NCBI GenBank assembly: GCA_019925095.2
Contig: CM034411.1
Span: forward strand, 11,356,001-11,420,000
DNA: 64,000 bases
Direction of reading: 5' to 3'
Source of the DNA: Dendrolimus kikuchii
Lineage: Eukaryota; Arthropoda; Insecta; Lepidoptera; Lasiocampidae
The translations under genes and the position numbers were made by a program. This document shows, piece by piece, positions 42,445-53,689 of this stretch (position 1 is its first letter; each line of letters opens with the position of its first letter). The notes below the pieces were generated by a model. The model saw only the letters and a program-made list of their open reading frames with translations. It was not told where the DNA came from and searched no databases.

Positions 42445-43036
42445 TGGCAATGACCCATAGAATTTGCTATTAGACTACATAGAATGCATGCCTTAAATTT
42501 TCACGTATCGCTGCTATTGCAATAGATTCGTAAAGCGACTATATACCCTCTTCTAAAGTTTCATTAATACAGACCCGTAGTGTCTGTCAAAATTATTTGA
42601 AAATACAAGGACAGACAGAATGAAAGAAATGACCATTCCATAAGGATTCCGTGTTTACTTACCAAAGTGGCCATGGAACTCCAATAAAGCGATAACAAAT
42701 TAGTAAACAATTTTTATTTTATTAGGTTATGAAGTTTTTTAACTATAAGCCGTGCGCAGAAGGTATTCCGATGACTGCTTACCTATTATTGTATTGTATT
42801 ACTTACTTATTATTGTATGTACTTATGTAAAGTACAATAATAAATTTATTGCAACAACTATTTATGTAAACTTTTTTGCCAACCCTACTGACCATCGACG
42901 CGTGACATCATGAGGCTATCAGCAAACCTTCTGCACACGGGTAGTAGTGAGCGTAAGAAGAATACTTCTTCCACGCTAGTGACGAGCAAAAATTCTATCT
43001 TCCATTGTCATTCTCATTGCATTTGTGGCTCGTTGC

Positions 43037-43150
43037 TATATCTTACCAACCGTTTAATTTGAAAATTTGACATTAGTTTTATAAGAGTAATATTAAAATT
43101 CAACCGATGGTAAGGCAAGTGAATGAACAGTAAGATATAAGAACCGGCAA
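43037..43150. mobile_element. Palindromic MITE, family Z, copy 5
   Basis: CTATATCTTACCAACCG at the left mirrors AACAGTAAGATATAAGAACCGG at the right. The middle has AAATTTGACATT and AAATTCAACCGATGGTAAGG. Both arms are recognisable. Confidence 0.65.
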
Positions 43151-43860
43151 TTCTTCACTATAAGTAACAATGGAATACTTTTTTGCAGATCATATAAGTT
43201 AAAATTTAAATCTAATTCCTATTGTATTTAACCTACACCGCTTCGAAACGTGTTATGAGAAAAAGCGACAAGAAACTACCCAGCAGCATGTAAAAGAACA
43301 CCTTCCTTCGACTCTTACAAAACTAGTTAGATGCCAGTATTGTAATAGAATACCTCAGTCACTAGTCGATACAACAAAAGATGATTCACACGAAATCCGA
43401 ATAAGCCTTGAGAACGTACCAATTAAATAGTACGCCTGTTCTTTTTCCAATCCGTTACAAAGGGTACCATGTGGTACTAAAGAAAAACCCAAGGTCTGCA
43501 CCAACGAACATTATAAATCTCACAACATTAAAGTTTAGCGGTTTGATTAATGACCTACGCAGACCTGGTGCGTTGAAATATTTTTTCGTGAACGTTTCGG
43601 TTACAAAAAAGTTAATAATAAATAGTTTCAAGGTCTATACAACAAAAGCGTAGACACGTCGACGGATTGAAAAATAATATTTGCATTAAGAAAGTTACAC
43701 ACAGATAATTGAATACCTGGAGATACAAGCGTAGCTTATAATCCTAACTATACCTAATATAGTACGTATCATAAGTATAAAGATATGATTATAATTCGAA
43801 CCAGCAGATTTCTCAAATGCAACTTCTAGAATTATTGTTTGTTAGGGTGAGACCTTATTA
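43151..43860. other. Unassigned spacer with an unrecognised ORF
   Basis: The 81-codon plus-strand ORF 43408-43653 has no known motif. The stretch 43230-43290 (acaccgcttcgaaacgtgttatgag, aaaaagcgacaagaaa) resembles 9885-9930 and is probably an old repeat. Confidence 0.3.
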
Positions 43861-43865
43861 GTGCA

Positions 43866-44077
43866 TTGCGTTGCGTCGTCGCAACCGAACGCAGTGTAGG
43901 CCGTTGCCCCCCCGGGCTCGAGCGCCTTCGCTTCGCGAAGGCACTCGCCCCAAAGACCCCGGTAAAGTTGTAAGGTCTTCGGACCAACAACATAAAGTCA
44001 AGTCCAATAAAAAAAAAAAAAAAAAGCAGTGTAGGCCACATCTGCGTTGCGACGACGCACGAAGTCGCGTCGCAACG
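43866..44077. mobile_element. GC-rich inverted-repeat element hosting an insertion
   Basis: TTGCGTTGCGTCGTCGCAAC on the left and TGCGTTGCGACGACGC on the right are inverted copies. If the insert at 43903-44037 is removed, about 75 bp remain as a compact palindrome-like unit. It joins the truncated SINE-B at 44078. Its class is unknown. Confidence 0.5.
43903..44025 (+). mobile_element. Poly(A) retroposon with perfect 12 bp TSD
   Basis: The 123 bp insert is bracketed by GCAGTGTAGGCC at 43891-43902 and 44026-44037. It starts GTTGCCCCCCCGGGCTCGAG and includes GCCTTCGC-TTC-GCGAAGGC, a perfect GC-rich hairpin. It ends CAAGTCC followed by AATAAA and an uninterrupted A-run. The features indicate target-primed reverse transcription of a short polyadenylated RNA, probably the 3' end of a LINE. 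The pure A-run and exact TSD suggest it is young. Confidence 0.88.
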
Positions 44078-44331
44078 CCCACCTGATGGAAAGCGGTTAC
44101 CATCGTCTACGGACATTTGAAACAACAAATTTGCTTCCAATGCTGCTCGCTTAAGTGAGACTGGAACTTGGCTAATAATGCTGGAACACAACTCAATGTT
44201 GTTATGGCGGCATACTTTAGACCAGGGGTGATAGCCATGCCCTACCACCTGGCTGGGGGTTGTTTTGTCGACTCTTACGACATGCCGCCCGGTCGTAGGA
44301 AATAATATCTTTCTCCGTTCCTGCACGGATA
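44078..44331 (-). mobile_element. SINE-B, copy 15 (3' end missing)
   Basis: Plus strand from CGCCCACCTGATGGAAAGCGG to TCCTGCACGGATAA. The A-tail side is replaced by the GC-rich inverted-repeat element. The 183-codon minus-strand ORF covering this stretch is a chance fusion of nested repeats. Confidence 0.8.
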
Positions 44332-44422
44332 AGACTGAGGTGGTATGGGCATGCAATGAGGAGGGCTGAAATTCACGTGACAAAAAGTATGTTAAACTGG
44401 AAGATTGACGGGTACAAATGTA

Positions 44423-44590
44423 AAGGTAGGTAGGTAGGTAGGTATATGTCCAAGATAAGCAAGTTACACTTGGTTTATGGAGTAATACATGTACAACGAA
44501 TCATTTTGGGGCCGATCCCAGATACCCAGACCACAGTAAATAATGTAAAGTTCGTTTTACGACACTTAACATACCAGGAATGCCTTGCCG
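44423..44590 (-). mobile_element. SINE-F, copy 6, next to (TAGG)n
   Basis: A (GGTA)5 microsatellite (44423-44445) abuts TGTCCAAGATAAGCAAGTTACAC, CCGATCCCAGATACCCAGACC and AACATACCAGGAATGCC, which is SINE-F in reverse. The tRNA-like head is largely gone. Confidence 0.7.
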
Positions 44591-45604
44591 TATAGGACTT
44601 ATTGTTTCCTTTATTTTATTTTTATAGTCTTGAGGGATTATGTGCAGAATACAATACATAACTGGGTTAAACACAAAAAAGTTTTACATGTCTACAGGAG
44701 AAGACTACAAATGTTCGAACAATATGTTTATATGTTTTGATTCGCAAACATAGATTGCTATATGGAAAGTTGTTTAATTTTTACATGTTTCTATAATTAA
44801 AAAGTTTATTTTTTGTTATTGGATTATTTTTCAATGTCTAATAGTAGGAGACATTTTGGTTTAAACGAGTTTAATTTTTTTTTTGTTAAAATACAAAAGA
44901 CTGCCAAATCTAACATACGCACAAAATACTCTTGTATAATAAATAAAAAATACATGAACAAATAATGTACATATGGAATTTATGTAACTTGAAGACTTCA
45001 TCTTCCGTATTTCTGTTTGACCGAACTAAGGTTAGGTAGGTTTTATTTTATTGTATTGGTTTATAAAGCCATTGTAATCGTTTTAACCGTAATCAAGAAT
45101 TTGTTATTCAATTAATTTTTTCTCAGCATTGTAAAAGTGTGTATTTGTCCTAAATAAAACAATGCTTCCTTTTCTTCTATGCTAGAATAGATGTATATGG
45201 AAAGAAAAGACATACTGACCGAGCCCAATTGGGAGAAGGTAAAAGAAAAGAGAATACATAGATGCAACTTTACGTTAATTCAACCAACCATTCAAGTTTA
45301 TATCAGCACAGTATGAATGCAGAATGAAAGCAATATTAAACGTAGTGTAAAAAGTGGTTATTGCGTACTATCGCGTGTTAACCGAGGTCTGTTTACGTTA
45401 ACTGCATGTGTGGTGGTCATTTAATGGTCGACGCTTCCACGGTACCAATTATTAAATTTGCATACTTATATTAAGCTAAGCAGTTAATTTGCGATGGACA
45501 GAGCTTCTATTATTATTAATAAAATTAATTGTATAACATATTTCTGCACTTAAAAAAATACAAATACACACCGAGCATAATTAGCGGAAAAGAAATTATA
45601 TTTT
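44591..45604. other. Unassigned spacer
   Basis: About 1 kb of AT-rich sequence with no ORF over 60 codons and no matched repeat. Confidence 0.45.
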
Positions 45605-45730
45605 CTAAAATTTTCGCGACTAGTACACATAATAAAATTATGTTTTAACGGGTTTTGGCGCGATATTTTATTTGATTTTTGTTCCGACGTTTCCGTCACT
45701 TTTTAATAGCCGTGATCACGGAAGACAAAG
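45605..45730. repeat. Relative of the 7.7-kb MITE (one arm)
   Basis: TTTTCGCGACTAGTACACATAATAAAATTATGTTTTAACGG and GATATTTTATTTGATTTTTGTTCCGACGTTTCCGTCACTTTT parallel the left arm of 7656-7812 and the GGCCGAAACGTCGG motif. The second arm is missing. Confidence 0.6.
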
Positions 45731-46182
45731 ATATCAAGTATCAATGACTAATGTTAAAGTTATTATTTAGAGCACCCACCCCAACTTGTTCATTAAACCT
45801 AACGAGCGCTCGTGTAGGCTGTTTACGGTAATGTCCACTTTGTAGACTTTGTACCTACAGAATATAAGTTGATACGAAACCAGGTATATATCTTCCCCTG
45901 ACAATAAAAAACCTCAATATGAAATCAATACGCGGCCATCAGGGTTGAACAAAGGGATAGATGAGATACGGGCCGTCATCCTATCGACGTTTCGACGCGT
46001 CGGTATTGCCTGTCATATACAGGCACACGAGTGCCTCTGACGTCATATGGCATTAGGGTTACCACTGTCGGAGATGAACTACCAGGAGTAGTTATTTAAT
46101 ATTTCGTACAAACATGACTTTTCTATTTAGACTCGTTTATCCATGTGACTACAGATATTATTACGTTGCGATGACGATGCTA
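45731..46182. other. Unassigned spacer
   Basis: No ORF or repeat was identified. It includes a short inverted CAGGCACACGAGTGCCT at about 46020. Confidence 0.3.
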
Positions 46183-46192
46183 TGTATAGAAG

Positions 46193-46625
46193 TTCATCAT
46201 CATTATCCTAGCGTTAAATCCTGGTTACGTTTGGGGCGTGTGTCTTGAGGTCCGGAGTCCACTTTCATACTTTTTCTTCTCCACTTCGCATGTCATACTT
46301 TACGACGTCAAGTCAGCATTTCTTAGGTCAACCCCTTCGACCGGCACCTGGCGGAGGCGCCATGACTAGACATTTCTTCCCCAGTAGCCGGTTTCTGTAA
46401 AACGTGGCCTTACCAATAACGTAGGCGACACTCTTGCAGTTTTTCCTCTATATCACGGATATGGAAGCTGCCGCGGATGCGACGAGTTTCTAACACGGTC
46501 CTTCCGCGTGACTCCACACATCCACCGCAGCATATTCATCTCCGTGATATGGAGCTCTTGCTTGTGTCGCTCAAGTACAGACTACGCTTGACTGCCATAG
46601 AAAAGGAGAGGTCTAATGATAGATT
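46193..46625 (-). mobile_element. LINE (ATGATGA)-tail family, copy 4 (longest)
   Basis: The minus strand reads Y-K-S-I-I-R-P-L-L-F-Y-G-S-Q-A, H-K-Q-E-L-H-I-T-E-M-N-M-L-R-W-M-C-G-V-T, then R-K-D-R-V-R-N, and after a frame break K-Y-D-M-R and a basic end with GATAATGATGATGA. It is the post-RT region of a non-LTR retrotransposon. Flanks TGTATAGAAG (46183-46192) and TGTATAGACG (46626-46635) are a probable 10 bp TSD with one mismatch. Decayed, no RT domain. Confidence 0.82.
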
Positions 46626-46635
46626 TGTATAGACG

Positions 46636-47443
46636 TTTTTAATTCATTACTTAATTTAGTGAAGGCTACACAGCTAATATACGTGAATAAATGTTTATAA
46701 TTATTATCAGACAGCCAATTACAGATTTTCTCGAATAATATGTTGATTAAGCTGAATTAATCATAAACAATTGCAGTATATACTTTGATTCCAATTCGTA
46801 CTAATGAAGGTGAGTTTTTATTCTATTATTACATCATACCTGAACGAGTATATATTGGATATAGAAGACCCTTCGTCACTTTGCTGCTTGCTGCCGTAAA
46901 AGTGGGCAATATATTTTAAGCATTAAAATCTGAAGTCTGGAGAAGAATATTTTGTATTTTTATAAAGAGAATTATAAAGGTGATACAGCATATTTTGCCT
47001 CATTCATTAATTTATATATAGTATAGTACTATGCAATTAGTTTATTTGGAATGGGACAACCCTATGTACTACATAACCCTCTCAACCGTATCTCCTCTAA
47101 CCAATCGCCATTGATGCCATTATGACCCTATAACGGTTATACCGGACAATCTGCATAATTTCTAAAAAGGATGAGGTTATTCTGTTGAAAATAACGTAAG
47201 AGTTGTGACGTATTGTCACCTTATTTAATGAAGAAAATAATACGAGCGTTTCTGTTATTATTTAAAAAATTTAAGGGAAAAATGTTTCTTATGCGATCGA
47301 CTATTGTGTGCATTAACTTCTATTGTCTGCATTTTATTGATTATTGCAAATAGCACATCTTCAAGGGTTAGATCAAAGACTATCGCTACATATAGCTATG
47401 TAGGCTAAGCCATGGGACTATTATTTCAGAAATATGTTATGTC
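46636..47443. other. Unassigned spacer
   Basis: No supported feature in about 800 bp. Confidence 0.35.
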
Positions 47444-47755
47444 TTTTTTTTATTGCAGGAGATCAGCAGACAGGCAGACGGCCCACTTGATGGAAAGCGG
47501 TTACCATCGCCTATGGACATTTGCAACACCAAAGTTGCTACAAATGCGCTGCTGCTCTCTTAAGGGAGACCGGAACCTGGTCACTAATGCCGGAACACAA
47601 CTCGAGTTTGTTATGGCGACATACTTTAGACCAGGGGTGGTAGCCATCCAGTCGGGCAAATGTCCTACCACCTGGCTGTGGGTTGTTAAGTCGCCTCTTA
47701 AGACAGGTCGCCCGGCCGCATGAAATTGTATTCTTTCTCCGTTCCTGCACGGATA
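47444..47755 (-). mobile_element. SINE-B, copy 16 (full length)
   Basis: 312 bp with both constant ends (T7-ATTGCAGGAGATCAGCAGAC and TTCCTGCACGGATA on the plus strand). Very close to consensus. The 103-codon plus-strand ORF is a shadow. Confidence 0.88.
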
Positions 47756-48542
47756 CTATAGAAAATGAAAATATTCAATTATGTAGATTTTCGTGTAATA
47801 AAATGTTTCATATAAATAATACTTATACCGAAAATGACCGTTCATTTCTGCCTTTCAATTTTGATAGTAATGAGGCTATTGGTAACTTTAAAAACTAAAC
47901 GATGTTAATGGTTGAAAAAGGTCTCATAGGTGACTTTTCAACTGCTTATTTGTTATTTAATGGCGTTCTTAGATAATGGAATATTTTAAAGGACAAATTT
48001 ATGTTACAGTATAAAATATTGTTGCTTATAAACAACTAAACAAACAATAAAGTCTAGTACTTTTCACAATAAAATAAAAAAACGACAAATGTAAACGAAA
48101 AAGCAGTAAAAAGGTCATTTATGAAAGAAACCTTTTTATAATAAATAAACTCTCATTTCTATACAAATTGCAAGACAGAAATGACAACATCTACTTTCAG
48201 GTTTGAACAAACAATTTAGAGAATTACAAAGAAACTTATTCGAGGTTTTTATGTAGCTTGTAGATAACTGTTAACAAATATCATTACTACATAGTTTCTT
48301 TGTGTATAGGAGTTTACTTTCACATTACAAAACTGCTCCCAAGACTTGTCTATGAAGTAGTTGATGAAATTAACTTTACTAAAGACCGTTACTGATTGGA
48401 TCGCTTAACGGTAACTGAGGGTTGGAAGTCTATAAACAGCTGTTTATATCCAAATAACAAGAGCAGTTTAAACTGGACCGATTTGGAGTTTATGACGTGT
48501 TGGCTTATTATGCCATTTATAAGGACTATAATAGCCTAGAGT
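47756..48542. other. Unassigned spacer
   Basis: AT-rich with no gene or matched repeat. Confidence 0.35.
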
Positions 48543-48585
48543 CTAGTCCTATTATCATCTAGGCCCTAGACTATAATAGGACTAG
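48543..48585. repeat. Perfect 13 bp inverted repeat
   Basis: CTAGTCCTATTAT and ATAATAGGACTAG are exact reverse complements around 17 bases, which themselves contain CTAGGCCCTAG. It lies just upstream of the R1-like LINE fragment. Confidence 0.55.
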
Positions 48586-48629
48586 AGTAGACGAGAAAAA
48601 GAAGACTAATGCGGTGACGTGTTACAAAC

Positions 48630-48950
48630 GTCGTAGGCTGCGTGCGGGTGAACTCCGGCCTGCCACGAATGCGGTGCGCGCCAGTCGACCACACGCTGAA
48701 AGAATGTGCCCCCCATGCGGCACGATTTGACGTCAATCGTCGGTCCAGATCTTTCGCTGTGCAGCGTAGTCGACCAGACGCTGTGCAGCGAGTCGCATTG
48801 ACTAGCGGTGGCTACCTTCTGCGACGACGTCATGGCGTAGAAGGAGGACACTTAAAAAGTTAGGGAGGAGAATGAGTAGGCGGACCCCTGTCGCAGACGG
48901 CGAAGAGGGGGCCGCAGGCGCCGCTTTGCCTATCTCCTCCCAATAATGTA
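48630..48950 (+). pseudogene. R1-like LINE ORF2 C-terminus (CCHC)
   Basis: With frame changes the plus strand reads C-H-E-C-G-A-R-Q, D-H-T-L-K-E-C, then V-G-P-D-L-S-L, A-V-A-T-F-C-D-D-V-M-A and K-V-R-E-E-N-E. The C-x2-C-x6-8-H-x4-C motif followed by F-C-D-x-V-M is typical of the C-terminal end of R1-clade LINE ORF2 proteins (established knowledge). Several stops and shifts show it is dead. It is more GC-rich than its surroundings. Confidence 0.7.
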
Positions 48951-48992
48951 TATAAATAAATCTATAGGTCTAAGCCTGCGAGAGAATAAGAT
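48951..48992 (-). repeat. Dispersed repeat Q, partial copy
   Basis: ATAAATCTATAGGTCTAAGCC and TGCGAGAGAATAAGAT match the end of the copy at 51300-51413 nearly exactly. It follows the R1-like fragment directly. Confidence 0.5.
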
Positions 48993-49225
48993 ACAAGTTT
49001 TACATTATGCAGCACAGATTAGAGTCAATAAGACCGATGATTAAACATAGGTCCCATTTGGACCGAAGTAAAACTGATAATAATATTTTTAGACTAACAC
49101 ACGTGTGAACTGCACACACACAATTTTGAGTGTAGTTTGTCTGTCTAACAGCCTTTCTAAAAATTTGTCTCGAATATGTTCCGAAACGACTCAACGAATT
49201 TCATATCATTTGACTTTGAGCTCAC

Positions 49226-49415
49226 TAGAATGTAAAGATTCCGGGTTCGAATCCTGGCATGGTTAATTTCGTAAATAAACTTGCCATTATTTCCCGTGGT
49301 CTGGGCGTCTGGGATCGACCCGAGAGTGGTCTGTTGTATTTTATCCATAGCACAACAGTAACTTGCTTAACTCGAGGAAACAAAGTGTGTGTTTGTCTGC
49401 CGGTTAGAAATTAAA
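49226..49415 (+). mobile_element. SINE-F, copy 7 (5'-truncated)
   Basis: It starts near the B box (CCGGGTTCGAATCCTGGCATGG) and continues with GTGGTCTGGGCGTCTGGGATCG, GGTCTGTTGTATTTTATCC, AACAGTAACTTGC and GTGTGTTTGTCTGCCGG. The A-box half is absent. Confidence 0.8.
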
Positions 49416-49841
49416 TAATGTAAAATTTGTATATATTCCATTTCTATATCTTGCAGGCTTCAGAAGATATGAATACATGTATTTAAAGTCCCACGCGAAT
49501 GAAGTGGCGAGTATAGCTTATTCTTGTTATTAGTATAATTCAAAGCACGCGGTCACATCTCAAATGATACTATCTAACTATAATTGAAATGAAGAAACGT
49601 CTAGAACTCTGTGTGAATGAAATGTAATTGATCGCAAGCAATTGTATAAGTCTTTCGTTCAATGTCACGGCGGCGTATCGCATTTGCCGGCTTAGCGCAT
49701 CGTGAGTGATTACATAAAGGTTTTTAATAAAGTACTTACACGCACGATGACTCATGTGTTATCGCTAGCTTCCTTAGAATGTTATACAGTGTATAGAAAA
49801 GGGAACATTTTGTTCAAAACCAACCCTTTTCCTTGGTTTCC

Positions 49842-49912
49842 CTCACAGAAATTGATCCTTATAAGCTTCACTATGAGTTGGTATAATAATACATAATGTG
49901 TTATTTTTTTTT
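49842..49912. repeat. Short dispersed repeat, pair of 61869-61936
   Basis: CACAGAAATTGATCCTTATAAG, CACTATGAGTTGGTATAATAATACA and a T-run are shared with 61869-61936 (CACAGAAATTGATTCTTACAAG, CACTATGATTTGGTGTAATAATACA). The class is unknown. If the T-run is a complemented A-tail, the elements would be on the minus strand. Confidence 0.5.
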
Positions 49913-50088
49913 AAATTCCTGAGAAGGGTAATTTTTAAATTTTACAAAAATCTAATAATACACTTTAGTTAAAGTAAAAAGCAAGTCAAATCTTTTCTAT
50001 TAAAAATTGATTATGAAAACGATGAAAAGTTTATACTACGTATTAAATAATTATCTTCACAGTTCAAGTGATGGGATATCAATAACAA

Positions 50089-50165
50089 TCATACGCGCAC
50101 ACAAACGCGCACACAAACACACTCACACACACATACTCATATGCACCCACACCACATGCACACGC
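50089..50165. repeat. Imperfect (CA)n tract
   Basis: A CA-rich low-complexity stretch with CGCACACAAA units. No further structure. Confidence 0.85.
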
Positions 50166-50826
50166 TCATATAATTCATATATAACTTAAACTACTCGCAT
50201 ATTGTATATACAATTAGTGTCAGCTACTACATATTTTTAAGTTAGAGGTGAGGGGTCAGAAGTGCCATAATGACAGGATTTTTTTCCAGTTTTATTGTTA
50301 TGTTTCGTAGAAAGAAAGAAATAAATAAATATAAAGTTCTCGTTAAAATCGGCTTTGAGACTTAATTACATAGTATACTTTAGGATTTGGTCCTGAAGGC
50401 CCACTTGAAAAATTCACTCTGCATACTTTGAAGTATGTTCCGTTGTCTGACATACAGACGGACATAGGCCCTTTCACTACTATCGTGAGAATAGTAAATA
50501 AACTGTCTATGTCTGTTATTGTGATATTTTGATATCCTCCTCATAAAATATATACATTGAAGAAAACATTATATACAATACTGTGTTTCTCGATAAGTCG
50601 GAGAAATGGACAATTACTTTCATTGTTAGCGTCGGTGTAATCCTTTCTTTCATGTTTTATTAGTGTCGCTAAAATAAATAACATTACTTTTGTATTTTCC
50701 CGCAGCAAAACCGGTTTGTTATCTCTGAATAACCGCTTCCTCCACCCCACCACGTTTAGCAGTAGGCAGCGTATGCGATAAAGAAATATATGGAGACCGA
50801 TACAACAGCTATATTTTATTATATCT
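50166..50826. other. Unassigned spacer
   Basis: No supported feature. Part of 50380-50470 (cctgaaggcccacttg, acatacagacggacataggc) may be old repeat. Confidence 0.3.
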
Positions 50827-50985
50827 ACAGACATACATAACTTCACGCCAGTTCCCTTGCGGCGTAGGCACGAACAACACAGCGCCATATAGGCTTATTC
50901 TTACACACCTCACTTGCTTCTTTGACATTCATAACTCTTGTCATGCACGCTCGTCTGTTCTTAAGCCTTCCATCGATCATGTTCT
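50827..50985 (-). mobile_element. RTE-like LINE 3' end, copy 7 (internal deletion)
   Basis: The plus strand shows ACATACATAACTTCACGCCAG, then the C-terminal coding region in reverse to GTTCTTAAG. It then jumps to CCTTCCATCGATCATG, skipping about 45 bases found in other copies. The TSD is not identifiable. Confidence 0.75.
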
Positions 50986-51299
50986 ATGTATCTATCTTGT
51001 ATGTATGTATCTTCTATCTTGCTCTAAAATAATTCTTTCGTGATTCGACGTTGATTAAGAACACATGTATGTCATGATATAGCTCATGTTACATCACAGT
51101 GTTAGTCGTCACGGATCCATTGAGTAGCAACATGCATGCGGTGGGCGTACTGCACATTTTGGCATTGCTCCACCAGATAACAGTTGTGTACGTGCTGGTT
51201 TGATTGAGATAAACGATTGCCACATTGAAACCTTTTGTTTATTGAGTGATAGAGCTGGGTTGGAGGTAATAAATGAGTAGTCCTTTGGATCAGATTGTT

Positions 51300-51413
51300 G
51301 AAGTGAAACTTCTTTAGAGTCGTTGTGATTTAAAACTCGATGAAACAAGAAAGCGACACTAAAAAGAGATAAACACATAAATCTATAGGACTAAGCCTGC
51401 GAGAGAATGAGAT
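51300..51413 (-). repeat. Dispersed repeat Q, copy 3
   Basis: Reverse complement of 23765-23888: GAAGTGAAACTTCTTTAGAGTCG, AAACTCGATGAAACAAG, AAACACATAAATCTATAGG, CTAAGCCTGCGAGAGAATGAGAT. Confidence 0.6.
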
Positions 51414-52037
51414 GGAATACATTATATTTAATGATTTAAACACTATACTCATACAGATAGAGTTGGAAATGTATTGAAGGTTTTCGTTAATACTTCAAAT
51501 TTCGTGTTTTAAAGCTTAAATATATTATAACAATATATGAAATGTGACGTCACGAAATTTAGAATCCCTCCCACCCCTTGTCACACTTTGTTCCACTTCT
51601 ACTGCGTGTGAACTGCGCGCACACACATTTTTTTTTCGGAATGTTACCATAATCATCCAGTTTGTTTCAGATACACCTGTAATAGCCAAATTAGAGCTAC
51701 GCGTTTCGTGTGGTCATATTAACAGTTACTGTTAGAAGTGCTAGGCAATATATTTGCAAAGGACAATGGTAGAGTTTTAGAAACAGCTCAGACTAGAAAA
51801 AGAATAAAGCGTAGCAATAATACTAGCATAGACCACGCTGTGTTTTAATGTATTTCATAAACAAAACAAAAATACGCATGTAATTGAACTAGATATTCGT
51901 AAAAAACTGTTGAATCGCACCTACGGCGAAACTAATACTATATTAATAAACATTAAATTAATGAAATAATATGTTAAAGAATTAATTTTAGGAAATAGAA
52001 AGTTAATCATTAAAATTAATATAATTGTGTACCTACC

Positions 52038-52219
52038 TAAATTGATCGTGTACTAGCTGAAGGTGATGTCAGGAGCCTTAAGAACAGACGAGCGTGCATG
52101 ACAAGAGTTATGAATGTCAAAGAAGCAAGTGAGGTGTGTAAGAATAAGCCTGAATGGCGCTCTGTTGCTCGTGCCCACCCCGCAAGGGAACTGGCATGAA
52201 GTTATGTATGTATGTATGT
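52038..52219 (+). mobile_element. RTE-like LINE 3' end, copy 8
   Basis: It starts AAATTGATCGTGTACTAGCTG inside the C-terminal coding region and runs to CACCCCGCAAGGGAACTGG with (TATG)n after it. The frame is open for about 50 codons. No clear TSD. Confidence 0.85.
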
Positions 52220-53689
52220 GTAGAATGAGAACATTAACAGTATGATTTAAAGAATAAGAAAGATATCTTTCTATGTCAAAAGGATTATTTTGTATAATCT
52301 AATTCTATCAGATCAGAGCATCAGACCATTAATTCAAAGTAATGCTCATATGTAGCGGGCTTATGTTTTTAACAAATTTAATTCCCTGTATTTCGGAAAT
52401 GTATGTCTTACGAGAACCTTGCCATTCATCGATTTAGAGTGAATCTAAATTTGAAATATGTTATCTAAACTAGATGGCGCCACTGCAAAATTACATCGCG
52501 TAATGTTGTGCATTGTATACGTACATGACCCGGGTGTATTTGGTTTCTTTTTTGTTGGTACTCACTGCAATAAATATTCTATGAGATCTATTGTAATTTC
52601 ATTATATCGTATAGTAAATCCCCTCTCCCCCAGGACTGATTAAGTGATTACAGAATGTTATATTAACAAAAGTACAATGCAAATGTATTCTCGGGACATC
52701 ACTACAAACGTTTAACTGTGCCGGAGCGGTTTAGTCACAGTGTATTTTAGTGAACACTAATTACTTCTTGATGAGTAAAGTACTCAAAGATTACGGGAGG
52801 CATTAAGAGTACATGACGCAGAACTCGTTTCCAAAAAAAGATATATTACTCTATCACTTCTAAAAATGTCAAAATCGTTACCAATGACATTTTAAGGAAT
52901 TTCTGAATGAATTTACTATCTCAATAGTGTTTAGCTTTTGTTTCTTCTTTGATCAATCTGCCTTTTCTATGCTATTAGACATTGGAAAAACCAATGCTAT
53001 CGGCATTGTAGACACTAAAAGAAATACTATATATTTATATAAAAAAAATAAAGAAGTAGTATTTAAGGTCTCGATGTATAGTCTATCTATGACCTTTGCC
53101 AGGCTTTGGTCAAGAGGGATTCGATCCATGAACGCCATGCTTACAAATAGTCTTCTTATAAGACCAGTATATTAGGCGAAGACAGTGCGAAGTAGAAAAG
53201 ACAATATAGGGAAAAGAACTTCGGCATGCAGTGGTCGCTCCTTTTTTTTACCAAAGTGTAATTAGTTCCACTATGTAAAGAATACTCTAATTTGTTACAT
53301 TTTAGTACAAAATGAGAAAGAAAATAAAAAACACGCTTACTCGTAAATGCCGTTTAACTTATTTTATATAGACATGAAAATCTATAATAATAATAGAATT
53401 CATAACAAAGGAGTGTGCGAGGCAGATGTATTCACTTTCATCATGTTGTACGAATATTTGTATTGAATTTATACAAGAGAAAGTTCAAGCAAAGGCCTTC
53501 AGGATATTGATTATAGGTTCAACGCACTAAAATACGGGTGCGCTAAATCACTACGGCTTTTCGGAGGTAACATCATTATTGTGAGTAAATTACTTTCTGT
53601 CTAGAAGTTATTAATCCTGACTCGCTCTGTTAATAAACGAGTCATTTCCCTTATCATAAATTGAAAAAGTAATTTCTTTTGCCTAACGG
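52220..53689. other. Unassigned spacer
   Basis: About 1.5 kb without a recognised gene. The ORFs 52927-53175 plus and 52953-53138 minus overlap on opposite strands and have no known motif. Confidence 0.35.

Noticed and set aside
43832..44383. The longest ORF (183 codons, minus) as a gene
   Set aside because: It crosses a SINE-B, a GC-rich palindrome and a retroposon with TSDs. The ORF is a chance fusion.
45035..45060. Telomeric (TTAGG)n repeat suggested by GGTTAGGTAGG
   Set aside because: There is only one unit, and no array is present.
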